Source: Streptomyces lucensis JCM 4490 (GTDB lineage Bacteria; Actinomycetota; Actinomycetes; Streptomycetales; Streptomycetaceae). Taken from it: 64,000 nt of DNA. Shown piece after piece: positions 43,987 through 52,526 of this stretch. The stretch lies in contig NZ_BMUE01000007.1 of assembly GCF_014650035.1 (NCBI RefSeq), positions 310,001 through 374,000 of the forward strand. The letters are read 5' to 3'. The position numbers were made by a program, and so were the translations under genes. Each line of letters opens with the position of its first letter. Positions within the stretch are counted from its first letter, which is position 1. A model generated the notes under the pieces. That model ran no database searches. It saw only the letters and a program-made list of their open reading frames with translations, and was not told where the DNA came from.

Positions 43987-45672
43987 ATGGACGCCATGGG
44001 CAGGTCCAGAGAGCCGTCGGTCAAGGGGTCCAAAACCTCCACAACGGACGCGACGGTGAGATCGACCGGTGCGGCTTCCGGCGTCGGCGGCGCGGCCGAC
44101 GGCCGTCCGCCTCGGCCCGGTGCCTCCCTCGGCTCCGATTTCCTCCAGCTCGACATCGCCGACGCGCCCCCGGGCGGGCGGACCGCCTGGCTCGCCGACC
44201 GACTGCGGTCGGCCATCGCCGACGGCCGACTGCCGGTCGGGACGCGGCTCCCCGCCAGCCGCGTGCTCGCCGAGGAGCTTCGCGTCACCCGGGGCGTGGT
44301 CACCGAGGCCTACCGTCGGCTGTCCGAGTCAGGTCAGATCGCCGGCCGGGGCAGAGGCGGCACGGTGGTCGTCGCCGCCCCGGCGCCCCCGGCGTCTCCC
44401 TCAGCACCGCCCACAGCCTCCACGGCATCCGGCCGCCCCTCATCCTCGTCACCGCCCGCCGCCGAGCATCGGGCCTCCCACCCTCGCACCCCCACCCCCG
44501 CCCCCGCCCCCGACGCCTTCTTCGCCTCCCCCCACCGCGACGGCCTTGTCGACGCCCTGCGCGGCCTGTCCTGCCGGATCGACCTCTCCCCGGGCGTGCC
44601 CGACCTCGCCGCCTTTCCCCGGACCGCCTGGCTGCGCGCCGAACGCGCCGTCCTCGCTGCCGTCACCCCGGCCGACTTCGGCTACGGCAGCCCCCAGGGC
44701 GCGCCCGCGCTGCGGCGGGCCGTCGTCGGCTGGCTGGCCCGCAACCGCGGCATCCGCGCCGACCCGGACGAGGTCGTGGTGGTCGCCGGTGTGGCGCAGG
44801 CCCTGGGGCTGCTCGGGCAACTGCTGCGTGCCGACGGCGTCGACCGCGTCGCCGTCGAGGACCCCGGCTCGCTCGGCGCGCGCCAGCAGCTGGAGTACGG
44901 TGGCCACACGACCGTCCCCGTCCCCGTTGACGCCGGCGGCCTCGACGTCGACGCGCTGCAGGTCTGCGGGGCCAGGGCCGTGCTGATGACCCCGGCGCAC
45001 CAGTTCCCCACCGGCGTTGTCCTCGACGGGGGACGCCGGCGCGAGCTGCTGCGCTGGGCGGCCGAGGGCGGCGTCGTGATCGAGGACGACTACGACGCCG
45101 AGCACCGCTACGACCGGCCCCCCGTACCGGCACTGCGCTCGCTGCTGCCCGACGGGGTCTGCTACGCGGGCAGCGTCTCCAAGTTGCTCGCCCCGGCACT
45201 GCGAGTCGGCTGGCTCCTGGTCCCTCCGCACCTGCGCGACGCCCTCGTCACCGCCAAGCGGTACGCCGACCTCGGCAACGGCATCCTCACCCAACTGGTC
45301 CTGGCCAAGCTCATGGACTCGGGCGAGCTCGAACGACACCTGCGCCACGTCCGGCGCCGCCACCGAAGGCGCCGGGACGTGATGCTGCGGGCCGTCGAGG
45401 CACACTTGCCCGGCGCCCGCGTCCACGGGGCGGCCGCCGGACTGCACCTCATGGTCACCTTCACCGACGAGCCCAGCAGCCGCGTCCGCGACACCGACCT
45501 CGCCGCGGCCGCGCTCGCCCGGGGTGTGAAGGCCCACCCCCTGTCCTGGCACCGCCTCACCCCCGGCCAGCCCGGCCTGGTCCTCGGCTACGCGGCGGGC
45601 GCCGCCCACGAGATCGAGGAGGGCATCGCCCTCATCGGGGAGGCGCTGCGGACCCTGCCCGCTGCCGCCTGA
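43987..45672 (+). CDS. MocR/PdxR-family regulator (GntR HTH + aminotransferase fold)
   Basis: A 561-residue protein (start ATG 43987 or 43996). A GntR winged helix lies at about 60-125 (WLADRLRSAIADGRLPVGTRLPASRVLAEELRVTRGVVTEAYRRLSESGQI), followed by a ~70-residue Pro/Ala/Ser linker and a class I aminotransferase-like domain. PLP-site motifs: FGYGSPQGAPALRRAV, VVVVAGVAQALGLL, EDDYDAEHRYDR and the Schiff-base lysine in AGSVSKLLAPALRVGW. It is divergent from the EamA exporter, fitting the common MocR arrangement with an effector that is an amino compound or PLP itself. Confidence 0.93.
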   Translation: MDAMGRSREPSVKGSKTSTTDATVRSTGAASGVGGAADGRPPRPGASLGSDFLQLDIADAPPGGRTAWLADRLRSAIADGRLPVGTRLPASRVLAEELRVTRGVVTEAYRRLSESGQIAGRGRGGTVVVAAPAPPASPSAPPTASTASGRPSSSSPPAAEHRASHPRTPTPAPAPDAFFASPHRDGLVDALRGLSCRIDLSPGVPDLAAFPRTAWLRAERAVLAAVTPADFGYGSPQGAPALRRAVVGWLARNRGIRADPDEVVVVAGVAQALGLLGQLLRADGVDRVAVEDPGSLGARQQLEYGGHTTVPVPVDAGGLDVDALQVCGARAVLMTPAHQFPTGVVLDGGRRRELLRWAAEGGVVIEDDYDAEHRYDRPPVPALRSLLPDGVCYAGSVSKLLAPALRVGWLLVPPHLRDALVTAKRYADLGNGILTQLVLAKLMDSGELERHLRHVRRRHRRRRDVMLRAVEAHLPGARVHGAAAGLHLMVTFTDEPSSRVRDTDLAAAALARGVKAHPLSWHRLTPGQPGLVLGYAAGAAHEIEEGIALIGEALRTLPAAA

Positions 45673-46114
45673 CCCCGCCCCCGGTGCCCTCGCCTGGCCC
45701 GTCCCTGGCCCGGGCTGCGCGCGAGCTGAGCGCCGACGCGGACGAGCTGGTCGCCCGGTGAGCGGCTGGGTCGTGCGTGGCTGGGGCCGCTGGCCGCAGC
45801 GGACCACGACCCGTGGTGGCTGCGCCAGGAACACCAGGCGCGACCATGGCCGGCCAGCCGCGGGTGCTGGGCAAGGAGAAGAAGGCACCCGGTTCAGGGA
45901 CGATGTGGCGGGCAGCGGTACCCGACGCATAGCGTGGTCCCCGTTGATGAGGTTGATGCCGGCGTGGGCTAGCCGTTCGGGCCTGCTTGACGTAGGCGGT
46001 GGAGGCGTGGGGGCTGGTGGCCCGGTCGCGCTCGCCGTGCACGAGGCCAGCCGCCTTTCCGCTCAGCTGCGCATAGGGTTCACCTGACGGCAGCCAGGGA
46101 GCGAGTGCCAGGAC
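45673..46114. other. intergenic, nothing recognised
   Basis: Roughly 440 bases without a supported gene; frames on both strands are open by composition only. Confidence 0.5.
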
Positions 46115-46298
46115 ACCGTGTACTGCCGCCAAGTGCAGCCCGTCGTGGCCACAAAGATGATCGCCGCGAGGACTCGCGGTCACCGTACCGCCGCCGACCG
46201 CCGCCTTGCGGCCGTGCTGGAGCAGGTGGAACCACCCGCTGAAACAGCTCCCACAATCCGTCCGGCACCATGCGCTCGACCAGCACCCTATGATGCAC
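46115..46298 (-). pseudogene. IS5-family transposase N-terminal scrap
   Basis: The residues MVPDGLWELFQRVVPPAPAR then PQGGGRRRYGDRE, followed after a frame change by LAAIIFVATTGCTWRQY, form the first ~60 residues of an IS5-type transposase. Together with the plus-strand scrap at 47125 it suggests two copies of the same IS in opposite orientation. Confidence 0.7.
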
Positions 46299-46440
46299 AG
46301 CCGAAGCCGGATGATTGTCACTACCGGCGACCGTTGACCTGCGGCTCCAGGGTGACGAGGCATGACAGGTGTCGCCGCATCGACGTGTTCCTTGTCACCA
46401 GCCACAGACTCGGGTCAGAGGGCGGCGCTCTGAACTAGGG

Positions 46441-46513
46441 GCGGGGCGGTCGGATTCGAACCGACGTCCTCCGAGATGATGTCGCGGCGCACTACCTCTG
46501 TGCTACGACCCCG
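46441..46513 (-). tRNA. tRNA-like sequence, probably a pseudo-tRNA or tRNA mimic
   Basis: On the minus strand the 73 bases fold as a cloverleaf: acceptor CGGGG(T)CG with CGCCCCG (7 pairs and one bulged T), U8-A9, D-arm GCAC/GTGC with loop AGAGGTA, five-base variable loop, and a perfect T-arm GTCGG-TTCGAAT-CCGAC. The anticodon arm is abnormal: CCGCG/CTCGG has a C-T mismatch, and the loop ACATCAT lacks U33 (nominal anticodon AUC). No CCA is encoded. So it is tRNA-derived but unlikely to decode. It lies between two inverted IS scraps. Confidence 0.6.
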
Positions 46514-46619
46514 CCTTGCTGGTGATCATAGTCCTCACCCATGGCGATGAACAGGCGATATCAGCTGCCGGCGTCGCCACCAGCTCTCCGCCCGTCTCCC
46601 CCTCACGGACGCCGCACAC

Positions 46620-46871
46620 GTGCCTCGGCGGCTGCTCGGTAGGGGGCACAGCTACATGTGTCTCAGGCGGACTTCGACGGCCAGCCCTACGTCAAACGCG
46701 CCATCGACGGATCGGTGCGCCACCTGCCGGACCACATCCGCGGCAAGGGCAGCTCCGTCATCGACAACAGCGGCGGCACCGCGCGCATCCATCAGCGACT
46801 TGCGCTCCTACCAGCTCAACGACACCACCCACAGCCTGCGCAACAACGACACACCCTGCGGCGCCTCATGA
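46620..46871 (+). pseudogene. possible beta/gamma-crystallin-like or I36-inhibitor fragment
   Basis: Across two frames: KGSSVIDNSGGTA then SDLRSYQLNDTTHSLRNNDT with a following Cys. The L-x-x-YQxNDxTxSLRN pattern resembles small secreted gamma-crystallin-like proteins of Streptomyces. It is too broken to be sure. Confidence 0.3.
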
Positions 46872-47124
46872 CCGCCCCAAGCCTGACGAACTGACACTCA
46901 CACTCGCCGACGTCGCCAACCTCACCGTGCACCCAGCAGGCTGGCTACTGGACTGCCCGCCCGTCGTGCACTCCCTGGCCGGCCCGCGGGGAGCACTCCC
47001 TCGATGCGTGGCGCGTGGCTGCAGCAGGGCCCATCTCCGCGGGCGCGGGGCGCACTCGACGGTCACTGAGCCGTCCGTGAAGGGGAGGGGGGCCATTCCC
47101 GCGAACGCGGTAAGCACATCGTGA

Positions 47125-47367
47125 CGGGGTGGAGGACATCGTCGACGAGGGGACCGCGAGGTGCTGGCTGCGATCATCTTTGTGGCCACCTCGGGCTGCA
47201 CCTGGAACCAACTACGGCCGGGCTTCAGGCTGTCAGGCGTGACAGCCTTCCGCCGATTCACTGATTGGACCGAGTCGCGGGTACCCAAGCTCCACCGCCT
47301 GGCCTTGGACGAACTCGGCTCCCGGGGCGAGCTGGGCTGGTCACGGTGCGCGATGGTCACGCGATAA
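47125..47367 (+). pseudogene. IS5-family transposase N-terminal scrap, inverted relative to 46115
   Basis: After a short GDRE segment the frame reads VLAAIIFVATSGCTWNQLRP, SGVTAFRRFTDWTESRV and LHRLALDELGSRGELGWSRCA, then stops just before the first catalytic Asp. It belongs to the same IS type as the minus-strand scrap at 46115-46298 and overlaps it in content (GDREVLAAIIFVAT). Confidence 0.7.
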
Positions 47368-47600
47368 GTCCGGGCGGGTGCGTCCAACCTCCGGCTGTCG
47401 TCGGCGCGCCGGACGAGGCGGTCCCCATATTCCTTGAACCGCAGTGCACCGAGCCCCAGGCGCCGTGGCGGCACACGAGGGACCAGGTGGCAACTCGTCG
47501 CCCGCCGACTGACCAACCGCGAGGTCGCGGAGGGCATCGTCGGGTGACGGTGCCGTCTCTGCACGCTCCGCGCTCGGTGTTGTGGGCCATTCGGGGGTAC

Positions 47601-48707
47601 ATGCGCGCCATGAGCACCGATTCTCCCTCCACCTCCGCAGTCCCTGCCGGGGGCTTCCTGGCCGAACTACGGGACGCCATCAGCTTCCGTGCCTTCGGAC
47701 TCGTCCTGGGCGGTCTGCTGATCCAACTCGCCTTCACCGTCTCTTATCTGGGCGCCTTTCACTCCCCCACCCCACACCGGATCCCGGTGGCGGTGGTGGC
47801 CCCGGGGCAGGCCTCGGCGCAGATCGTGGCCAAGCTCAACGGGCTCGACGGCGACCCCGTGAAGGCGACCGCCGCCGCCGGCGAGTCCACCGCCCGGCAG
47901 CGGATCATGGACCGTAGGGCGGACGCCGCGTTCCTGTTCAACGCGAGCGGCACGAAGGACACGCTGCTGGTCGCCTCGGCCGGCGGCCCCTCGGTGTCAC
48001 AGACCGCCTCACAGCTCGCCCAGAAGATCGAGGCCGTGCAGAAGCGGCAGGTCGCGGTCACCGACATCCAAGCCCCCAACAGCGGCGACGGGCGCGGCAT
48101 GACCTCCTTCTACCTGGTGCTCGGCTGGGTGATCGGCGGCTACCTGACGGCGACGATCATGAATATGGCCGCCGGTTCACGACCGGTCAACCGGCACCGG
48201 ATCACGATCAGGCTGGTGGTGCTGGGTATGTACGCGATCGTGTCCGGGGTCGCCGGCGCGGTGATCGTGGGCCCGGTGTTCGACGCGCTGAGCGGTCACT
48301 TCTGGGCGCTGACCGGGATCGGCACGCTGGTGGTGTTCGCGTCGGCGGCGACTTCACTCGGGCTACAGACGCTGCTGGGCATGCTCGGCACCGGGCTGAC
48401 CATCCTGCTGTTCGTGGTGCTGGGCAACCCGGGCTCGGGCGGGGTGTACCCGTCGGTGCTGCTGCCGGGGTTCTGGAGCGCGATCGGACAGGCACTGCCG
48501 CCGGGCGCGGGCACCACGCTGGTCCGCAACACCGTGTACTTCGATGCGCACGCCACGTCGGTCGCCTGGTGGGTGCTCGCCGCCTACGCAGCGGGCGGTA
48601 CCGCGGTCGCGCTGGTCGCGGCCTGGTGGCGGGAGCGACGCAAGGCGTCGGCCGTCAGCGCCGTCGGACCGGACGGCGGCGGACCGGACCCCGTCCCTGC
48701 AGGGTGA
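47601..48707 (+). CDS. DUF3533 / YhgE-Pip-like ABC-2-type membrane protein
   Basis: A 368-residue membrane protein. One N-terminal helix (FGLVLGGLLIQLAFTVSYLGAF) is followed by a ~150-residue extracellular part (PVAVVAPGQASAQIVAKLNG, DAAFLFNASGTKDTLLVASA) and five or six C-terminal helices (TSFYLVLGWVIGGYLTATIM, LVVLGMYAIVSGVAGAVIVG, TGIGTLVVFASAATSLGLQT, LGMLGTGLTILLFVVLG, VAWWVLAAYAAGGTAVALVA). This topology is that of DUF3533/ABC-2 permease-like proteins, often exporter components. ATG 47601 has a GGGGG upstream; 47610 is an alternative. No partner ATPase is adjacent. Confidence 0.85.
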   Translation: MRAMSTDSPSTSAVPAGGFLAELRDAISFRAFGLVLGGLLIQLAFTVSYLGAFHSPTPHRIPVAVVAPGQASAQIVAKLNGLDGDPVKATAAAGESTARQRIMDRRADAAFLFNASGTKDTLLVASAGGPSVSQTASQLAQKIEAVQKRQVAVTDIQAPNSGDGRGMTSFYLVLGWVIGGYLTATIMNMAAGSRPVNRHRITIRLVVLGMYAIVSGVAGAVIVGPVFDALSGHFWALTGIGTLVVFASAATSLGLQTLLGMLGTGLTILLFVVLGNPGSGGVYPSVLLPGFWSAIGQALPPGAGTTLVRNTVYFDAHATSVAWWVLAAYAAGGTAVALVAAWWRERRKASAVSAVGPDGGGPDPVPAG

Positions 48708-48909
48708 CGGCCGTGCCGACCGGCATCACGCGGTCCACGGGGCCGGCTCGTGGTCCCGCACCAGCATGGACAGGACGAGCACCGACTCCGGCATGGAGAG
48801 TGGGCCGGACGCGCGGCGCTCCGCCACGAGCGAGGCCCCGCGACGGGCCTGAATCCATGGACTCCCCCACTCCGAAGCGCGAGGACGACCGGATCACACC
48901 GAGCCGGCG
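48708..48909. other. short intergenic
   Basis: No gene. A minus-strand segment (LVAERRASGPLSMPESVLVL near 48840-48770) may be a gene tail, unassigned. Confidence 0.3.
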
Positions 48910-48943
48910 CCGGGCGTGCCCGGACACGTCCGGGCACGCCCGG
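48910..48943. terminator. perfect 16-bp inverted repeat terminator
   Basis: CCGGGCGTGCCCGGAC at 48910-48925 pairs perfectly with 48928-48943 across a 2-base AC centre. It begins 11 bases beyond the stop of the catalase-family gene (minus strand) and could also end the plus-strand DUF3533 transcript: a bidirectional terminator. Confidence 0.7.
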
Positions 48944-48953
48944 GATGGAAAGC

Positions 48954-50066
48954 TCAGCCCAGCAGCTCAGCGCTGCCGGCCGGTTCGCGCCGCTCTTGTC
49001 CGTTGATGCGGTGCCTTTCGACGGACGAGCGCCGGTACACCTCCTGCCGCACCCTCTGGATCTCGCCGATGGGTCGGTGTTCCTCGCGTGATCGCCACGG
49101 CGTGATCGACGTGGCGTCGGCGGCCGCCAGGTTGTCGTTCCTGCCGATGTCCTGGCGCGGGAGATCCACACGGGCGACCGTCACCCACGGGGACAGCTCC
49201 TCGGTCCACTTGACGGACGTGTTGTCCACCGGCATCCGGACCAGATCGGTGTTGAGCTGGACCTGCAGCTCGAAGGAGTGGTCTCGCTCCGCGGCCTCGG
49301 CCACCAAGGTGCGACGGAATGCCTCGTTGTCCGCGCGCACGTCCACGATCTGGTGCGTGAGGGAGGCCAGGGAGGCGGCCGTCGGCACCGTACGGATCTT
49401 GGCGATGTGGTCGCCGTACCGGAAGGCGCCCATGCTGTTGTAGGTGTACGACAGCAGGTTCCTGCGTGGGACGGCAGTGAACGACAGCATCGCGAGCAGT
49501 TCGTCCCACAGCCAGCTGCCGGGATCGGTGAGCGTCTGTCGGCGGGTCAGGAACTCCGCCATCCAGGTCTTGCGGCGGGCTGGATCCACCAGGGCCTCGG
49601 GCAGTTCGGCGAACAGATCCTCGATCACCATGTAGTCGTAGGCAGTGTTCGCGAAGAAGACCTCGTTGTTGATCAGGTTGAGGTCGAAGGTGCCGCTGTC
49701 TCGTTCGTCGTCCAGCAGTGAGGGGCCGGCGACGCCGAACATCTTGATGCCCATTCCGCACGCCGCGCCCAGTTGGTGGTCGGGGCGGTGGTGGCCCAGG
49801 CCGTTCGAGTAGCGGACGACGGCGTCGTACACGGTGGGCCGGGCGAAGATGCCCTGACCGTAGAAGCCGGGGTTGTCACCGACCGTGACCGTGGCCTTGA
49901 GAAGGCCGTAGGTCTTTGCGTGGGCAGCGCGGACAGCCCGGTCGACGTTCTCACGCTCGACCGAGGCGCGAGTACGGCGCGCCACCTGGGCGACAACTGC
50001 CTCCATCTCCTCCTGGTACGACGGACGTTCGATGGGACGGTATTCCTCGTAGCGGACGGGCTTCAT
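48954..50066 (-). CDS. catalase-family protein (atypical, small-subunit type)
   Basis: A 370-residue protein from ATG 50066 (MKPVRYEEYRPIERPSYQEE; GGGAGG upstream). It follows the catalase-like fold group of ~370-residue proteins: KATVTVGDNPGFYGQGIFARPTVYDAVVRYSNGLGHHRPDHQ, GMGIKMFGVAGPSL, DLNLINNEVFFANTAYDYM, and RNLLSYTYNSMGAFRYGDHIAKIR with the R-x-x-x-Y-type proximal region (here SYTYNSMGAFRYG). The classical distal motif of full catalases is not evident, so peroxide disproportionation is not assured; members can act as haem peroxidases or oxylipin-type enzymes. Monocistronic, with its own terminator. Confidence 0.75.
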   Translation of the reverse strand: MKPVRYEEYRPIERPSYQEEMEAVVAQVARRTRASVERENVDRAVRAAHAKTYGLLKATVTVGDNPGFYGQGIFARPTVYDAVVRYSNGLGHHRPDHQLGAACGMGIKMFGVAGPSLLDDERDSGTFDLNLINNEVFFANTAYDYMVIEDLFAELPEALVDPARRKTWMAEFLTRRQTLTDPGSWLWDELLAMLSFTAVPRRNLLSYTYNSMGAFRYGDHIAKIRTVPTAASLASLTHQIVDVRADNEAFRRTLVAEAAERDHSFELQVQLNTDLVRMPVDNTSVKWTEELSPWVTVARVDLPRQDIGRNDNLAAADATSITPWRSREEHRPIGEIQRVRQEVYRRSSVERHRINGQERREPAGSAELLG

Positions 50067-50345
50067 GGTGCCGCCTCCCTGTCGCGGATGTCTGCCCACA
50101 GAAACTAGTCCGCAATTCGGTTGTGCACAATATAACTGTGGGCAATCGCACGCTGACGCCGGTCATGGGTGCGCTCCTTGTGCGCGGCGACGGCGCCGGC
50201 CTCGATCACGGAACAACCGCACTCACCGCAAAGTCCCCGGGCGTGGGTCATGCCAGCGGCCGAATGAAGAGCTACAAGATGCTCCGCGACCACCGCCGGT
50301 GCGGCGCCGACCGTCGTCTCCCGAGCGCAGCCTTGCGTAACGCGC
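50067..50345. other. intergenic, no supported gene
   Basis: It contains the promoter of the catalase-family gene. AATATAACTG near 50130 is notably AT-rich for this genome. No coding frame is convincing. Confidence 0.4.
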
Positions 50346-51716
50346 TCAGTACCCGCGGCCCGGGTTGAGGATACCGCCGGGGTCGAAGACGCCCTTGATG
50401 CCAGTCATCAACTCCCGCTCCGTGGGACCGAGTTGGGCGTCGAGGTAAGGTGTCTTGAGCGAGCCCACGCCGTGCTCGCCGGTGATCGTGCCGCCGAGCA
50501 CGAGCGCGGCGGCCACGATGTCGTCGAAAGCGGCACGGGCACGGTCGGCAGCGTCACGGTCGGTGGCGTCGTAGACGACGGTCGGATGCAGGTTGCCGTC
50601 GGCGGCGTGGCCGAAGGTGCCGACCAGCACACCGTGGTCGGCGGCAGTTCGCTCGATCGCGGCAAGCAATCGGGGAAGGTCCTGGACCGCGACGCCGACG
50701 TCGTCGAGCAGCGTGGTGCCCAGCCGCTCCAGAGCCGGGTACACCATTCGTCTGGCCTGCATGAACATCTCGCCTTCCGTCGGGTCGGCGGTGTGCAGCA
50801 CCTCGGTGGCGCCGCCGGCTTCGGCCAGCCTCGCACAGGTGGCGGCCTCCTGATCGGCGGACGGCCCATCGCACTGGACGAGCAGGAGTGCCCCGGACGA
50901 CTCGTCCAACCCCATCCGTGTCAGGCGGTTGACGGCGCGGATGCACGTGCGGTCCATGAGCTCCACCGCCGCCGGGTCGGCGACCGCCGCGATCCGCAGC
51001 ACGCTGTCGACCGCCTGTTGGGGCGTCGGAAAGGCGGCCACTGCGGTAGCGGTGGCCGCCGGGAGCGGTCGCAGCCGCACGGTGGCGTCCACGATCACCG
51101 CGAGGGTGCCTTCGGAGCCGACGAGGAGCCGGGTCAGGTCGAGCCCGGTGACGTTCTTGCGGGTCGGCGGACCGGTACGGATCACGCGGCCATCGGCGAG
51201 CACGGCCGTCAGCGCGGCGACATGGTCGGCGGTGACCCCGTACTTCGCGCAGCACATGCCGCCTGCGTTGGTCGCCAGGTTGCCGCCGATGGTGGAGATC
51301 GCCTTGCTTCCCGGGTCCGGCGGATACCACAGGCCGTGTTCGCGGGCGCGGGCGTCGAGAACGCCGGTGAGGACGCCCGGCTCGACGATTGCCGTCCGGC
51401 CGGGCACGTCCAAGGAGAGGATCCGGTCCATCCCGGTGAGCGACAGTACGACGCAGTCGTCGATCGCATTGGCCGCGCCGGCCAACCCGGTGCCGGCCCC
51501 CCGGGTCACCACCGGGGCGTGATGGTCGCCGGCGGTGCGCAGCGTGGTGATCACATCATCGGTCGAGCGGGCACGCACCACCGCCGCCGGACGGCCCGCG
51601 GGGGCCAACAGGCACTGGTCACGGCGGTAGGCCTCCATCGCGTGCCGGTCGGTGACCACCCGGCCCGGCAGCGCGGCGGCGAGGGCGGCGGCGACGTCCG
51701 CGACAACCTCGGTCAT
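50346..51716 (-). CDS. FAD-linked oxidase (GlcD/D-2-hydroxyacid dehydrogenase type)
   Basis: A 456-residue flavoprotein of the PCMH/VAO group. The FAD domain shows VVRARSTDDVITTLRTAGDHHAPVVTRGAGTGLAGAANAIDDCVV, then DPGSKAISTIGGNLATNAGGMCCAKYG and LLVGSEGTLAVIVDATVRL; the C-terminal catalytic part has GTFGHAADGNLHP (metal/substrate His) and GGTITGEHGVGSLK. It oxidises 2-hydroxy acids such as D-lactate, glycolate or 2-hydroxyglutarate; the exact substrate is unknown. Its ATG overlaps the stop of the upstream GntR gene by 4 bases, so they are co-transcribed. Confidence 0.92.
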   Translation of the reverse strand: MTEVVADVAAALAAALPGRVVTDRHAMEAYRRDQCLLAPAGRPAAVVRARSTDDVITTLRTAGDHHAPVVTRGAGTGLAGAANAIDDCVVLSLTGMDRILSLDVPGRTAIVEPGVLTGVLDARAREHGLWYPPDPGSKAISTIGGNLATNAGGMCCAKYGVTADHVAALTAVLADGRVIRTGPPTRKNVTGLDLTRLLVGSEGTLAVIVDATVRLRPLPAATATAVAAFPTPQQAVDSVLRIAAVADPAAVELMDRTCIRAVNRLTRMGLDESSGALLLVQCDGPSADQEAATCARLAEAGGATEVLHTADPTEGEMFMQARRMVYPALERLGTTLLDDVGVAVQDLPRLLAAIERTAADHGVLVGTFGHAADGNLHPTVVYDATDRDAADRARAAFDDIVAAALVLGGTITGEHGVGSLKTPYLDAQLGPTERELMTGIKGVFDPGGILNPGRGY

Positions 51717-52414
51717 GGCGTCCCCGGCTCGTAGAAACCGCGGATGTGAGCCACGACCGCTTCGGCGGCACGGTCGTTCTCACCCACGTCCAGCGCATCG
51801 ACGATCGACTGGTGTTCGGCCAGCAGTCGCACGAGCACCGTTCTGCGATCGGCCACGGCGGCGAGCGCGTCGAGCAGGTAGCCGGCGATGCAGTCGCGCA
51901 GCACACCAATGACGAACCCCAGTGCCTGATTACCGCAGGCGTAGGCGAGTTGTACGTGGAAGTCCACGTCAGCGGCGTGGAAGGTATGGATGTCGCCGTT
52001 CTCCACCGCTGCCGCCATGGTCACCAGGCAGGACCGAGCCGCCTCCGGCACGGACGTGGTCTGACGTATCGCCTCCGCCTCCAGCAGCGTGCGCAGCGCC
52101 ACCAGGTCTGCCAGCGGGATCGCGCCGACCTGCAGCGCCGTGCTCAGTGCCAAGCCCGCCGCGCCCGCCGTGCGCTCATGGGTGACGCGCGGACGCGCGG
52201 TGGAAACGGTATCCGCGCCGCTGATCAGACCGTGCGCCTGCAACACCCGGAGCGCCTCGCGGATGGTGGACCGCCCGACACCGAAGGACTGGGCGAGTTC
52301 CGTTTCCGTGGGCAGCTCGGTGTCGGCGGGGAATGTGCCGTCGAGGATGGCCGCCCGCAGGCGCTGAGCCACCTCGAGGCTCAGGGGCACGCGCGAGACC
52401 GGTGAGATCGTCAT
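51713..52414 (-). CDS. FadR-subfamily GntR regulator
   Basis: A 233-residue repressor. The winged helix is VPLSLEVAQRLRAAILDGTFPADTELPTETELAQSFGVGRSTIREALRVLQAHGLI; the FCD ligand-binding domain follows with the metal-type ligands D-x-x-FH in HAADVDFHVQLAYACGN and the late EHQSIVDAL helix. The start is ATG 52414. It precedes the FAD oxidase (4-base overlap) and is divergent from the isochorismatase-like gene; the 112-base gap contains a strong palindrome. It probably controls both directions in response to an organic acid. Confidence 0.92.
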   Translation of the reverse strand: MTISPVSRVPLSLEVAQRLRAAILDGTFPADTELPTETELAQSFGVGRSTIREALRVLQAHGLISGADTVSTARPRVTHERTAGAAGLALSTALQVGAIPLADLVALRTLLEAEAIRQTTSVPEAARSCLVTMAAAVENGDIHTFHAADVDFHVQLAYACGNQALGFVIGVLRDCIAGYLLDALAAVADRRTVLVRLLAEHQSIVDALDVGENDRAAEAVVAHIRGFYEPGTP

Positions 52415-52419
52415 GGGCA

Positions 52420-52462
52420 CACCGTAGTGTCTTGTCTGTTTGTCGGACAAGCCACTACGGTG
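52420..52462. promoter_or_regulatory. composite operator for the GntR regulator
   Basis: A 17-base arm at 52420-52436 (CACCGTAGTGTCTTGTC) pairs 16 of 17 with 52446-52462. Nested inside is the perfect palindrome TTGTCGGACAA at 52440-52450, an exact FadR-type site (TnGTCnGACnA). It starts five bases upstream of the gntR start codon. Confidence 0.78.
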
Positions 52463-52526
52463 CTCATCGCTGTGCCTCAGGGCGCGGAAGGCCACTACCT
52501 CCAAGACGCGGAAGTCAGGTGTCGCC

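Noticed and set aside
42402..44303. A 633-codon minus-strand open frame
   Set aside because: It overlaps the EamA exporter in another frame and the MocR gene antisense; the sequence is low-complexity Gly/Arg/Ala with no domain.
44449..45930. A 493-codon minus-strand open frame opposite the MocR gene
   Set aside because: Antisense shadow of a well-supported gene; Gly/Ala-rich repeats only.
48954..50066. Reading this as a classical haem catalase (KatA type)
   Set aside because: It is much shorter than true catalases and the usual distal-site motif is not evident; kept only as catalase-family.
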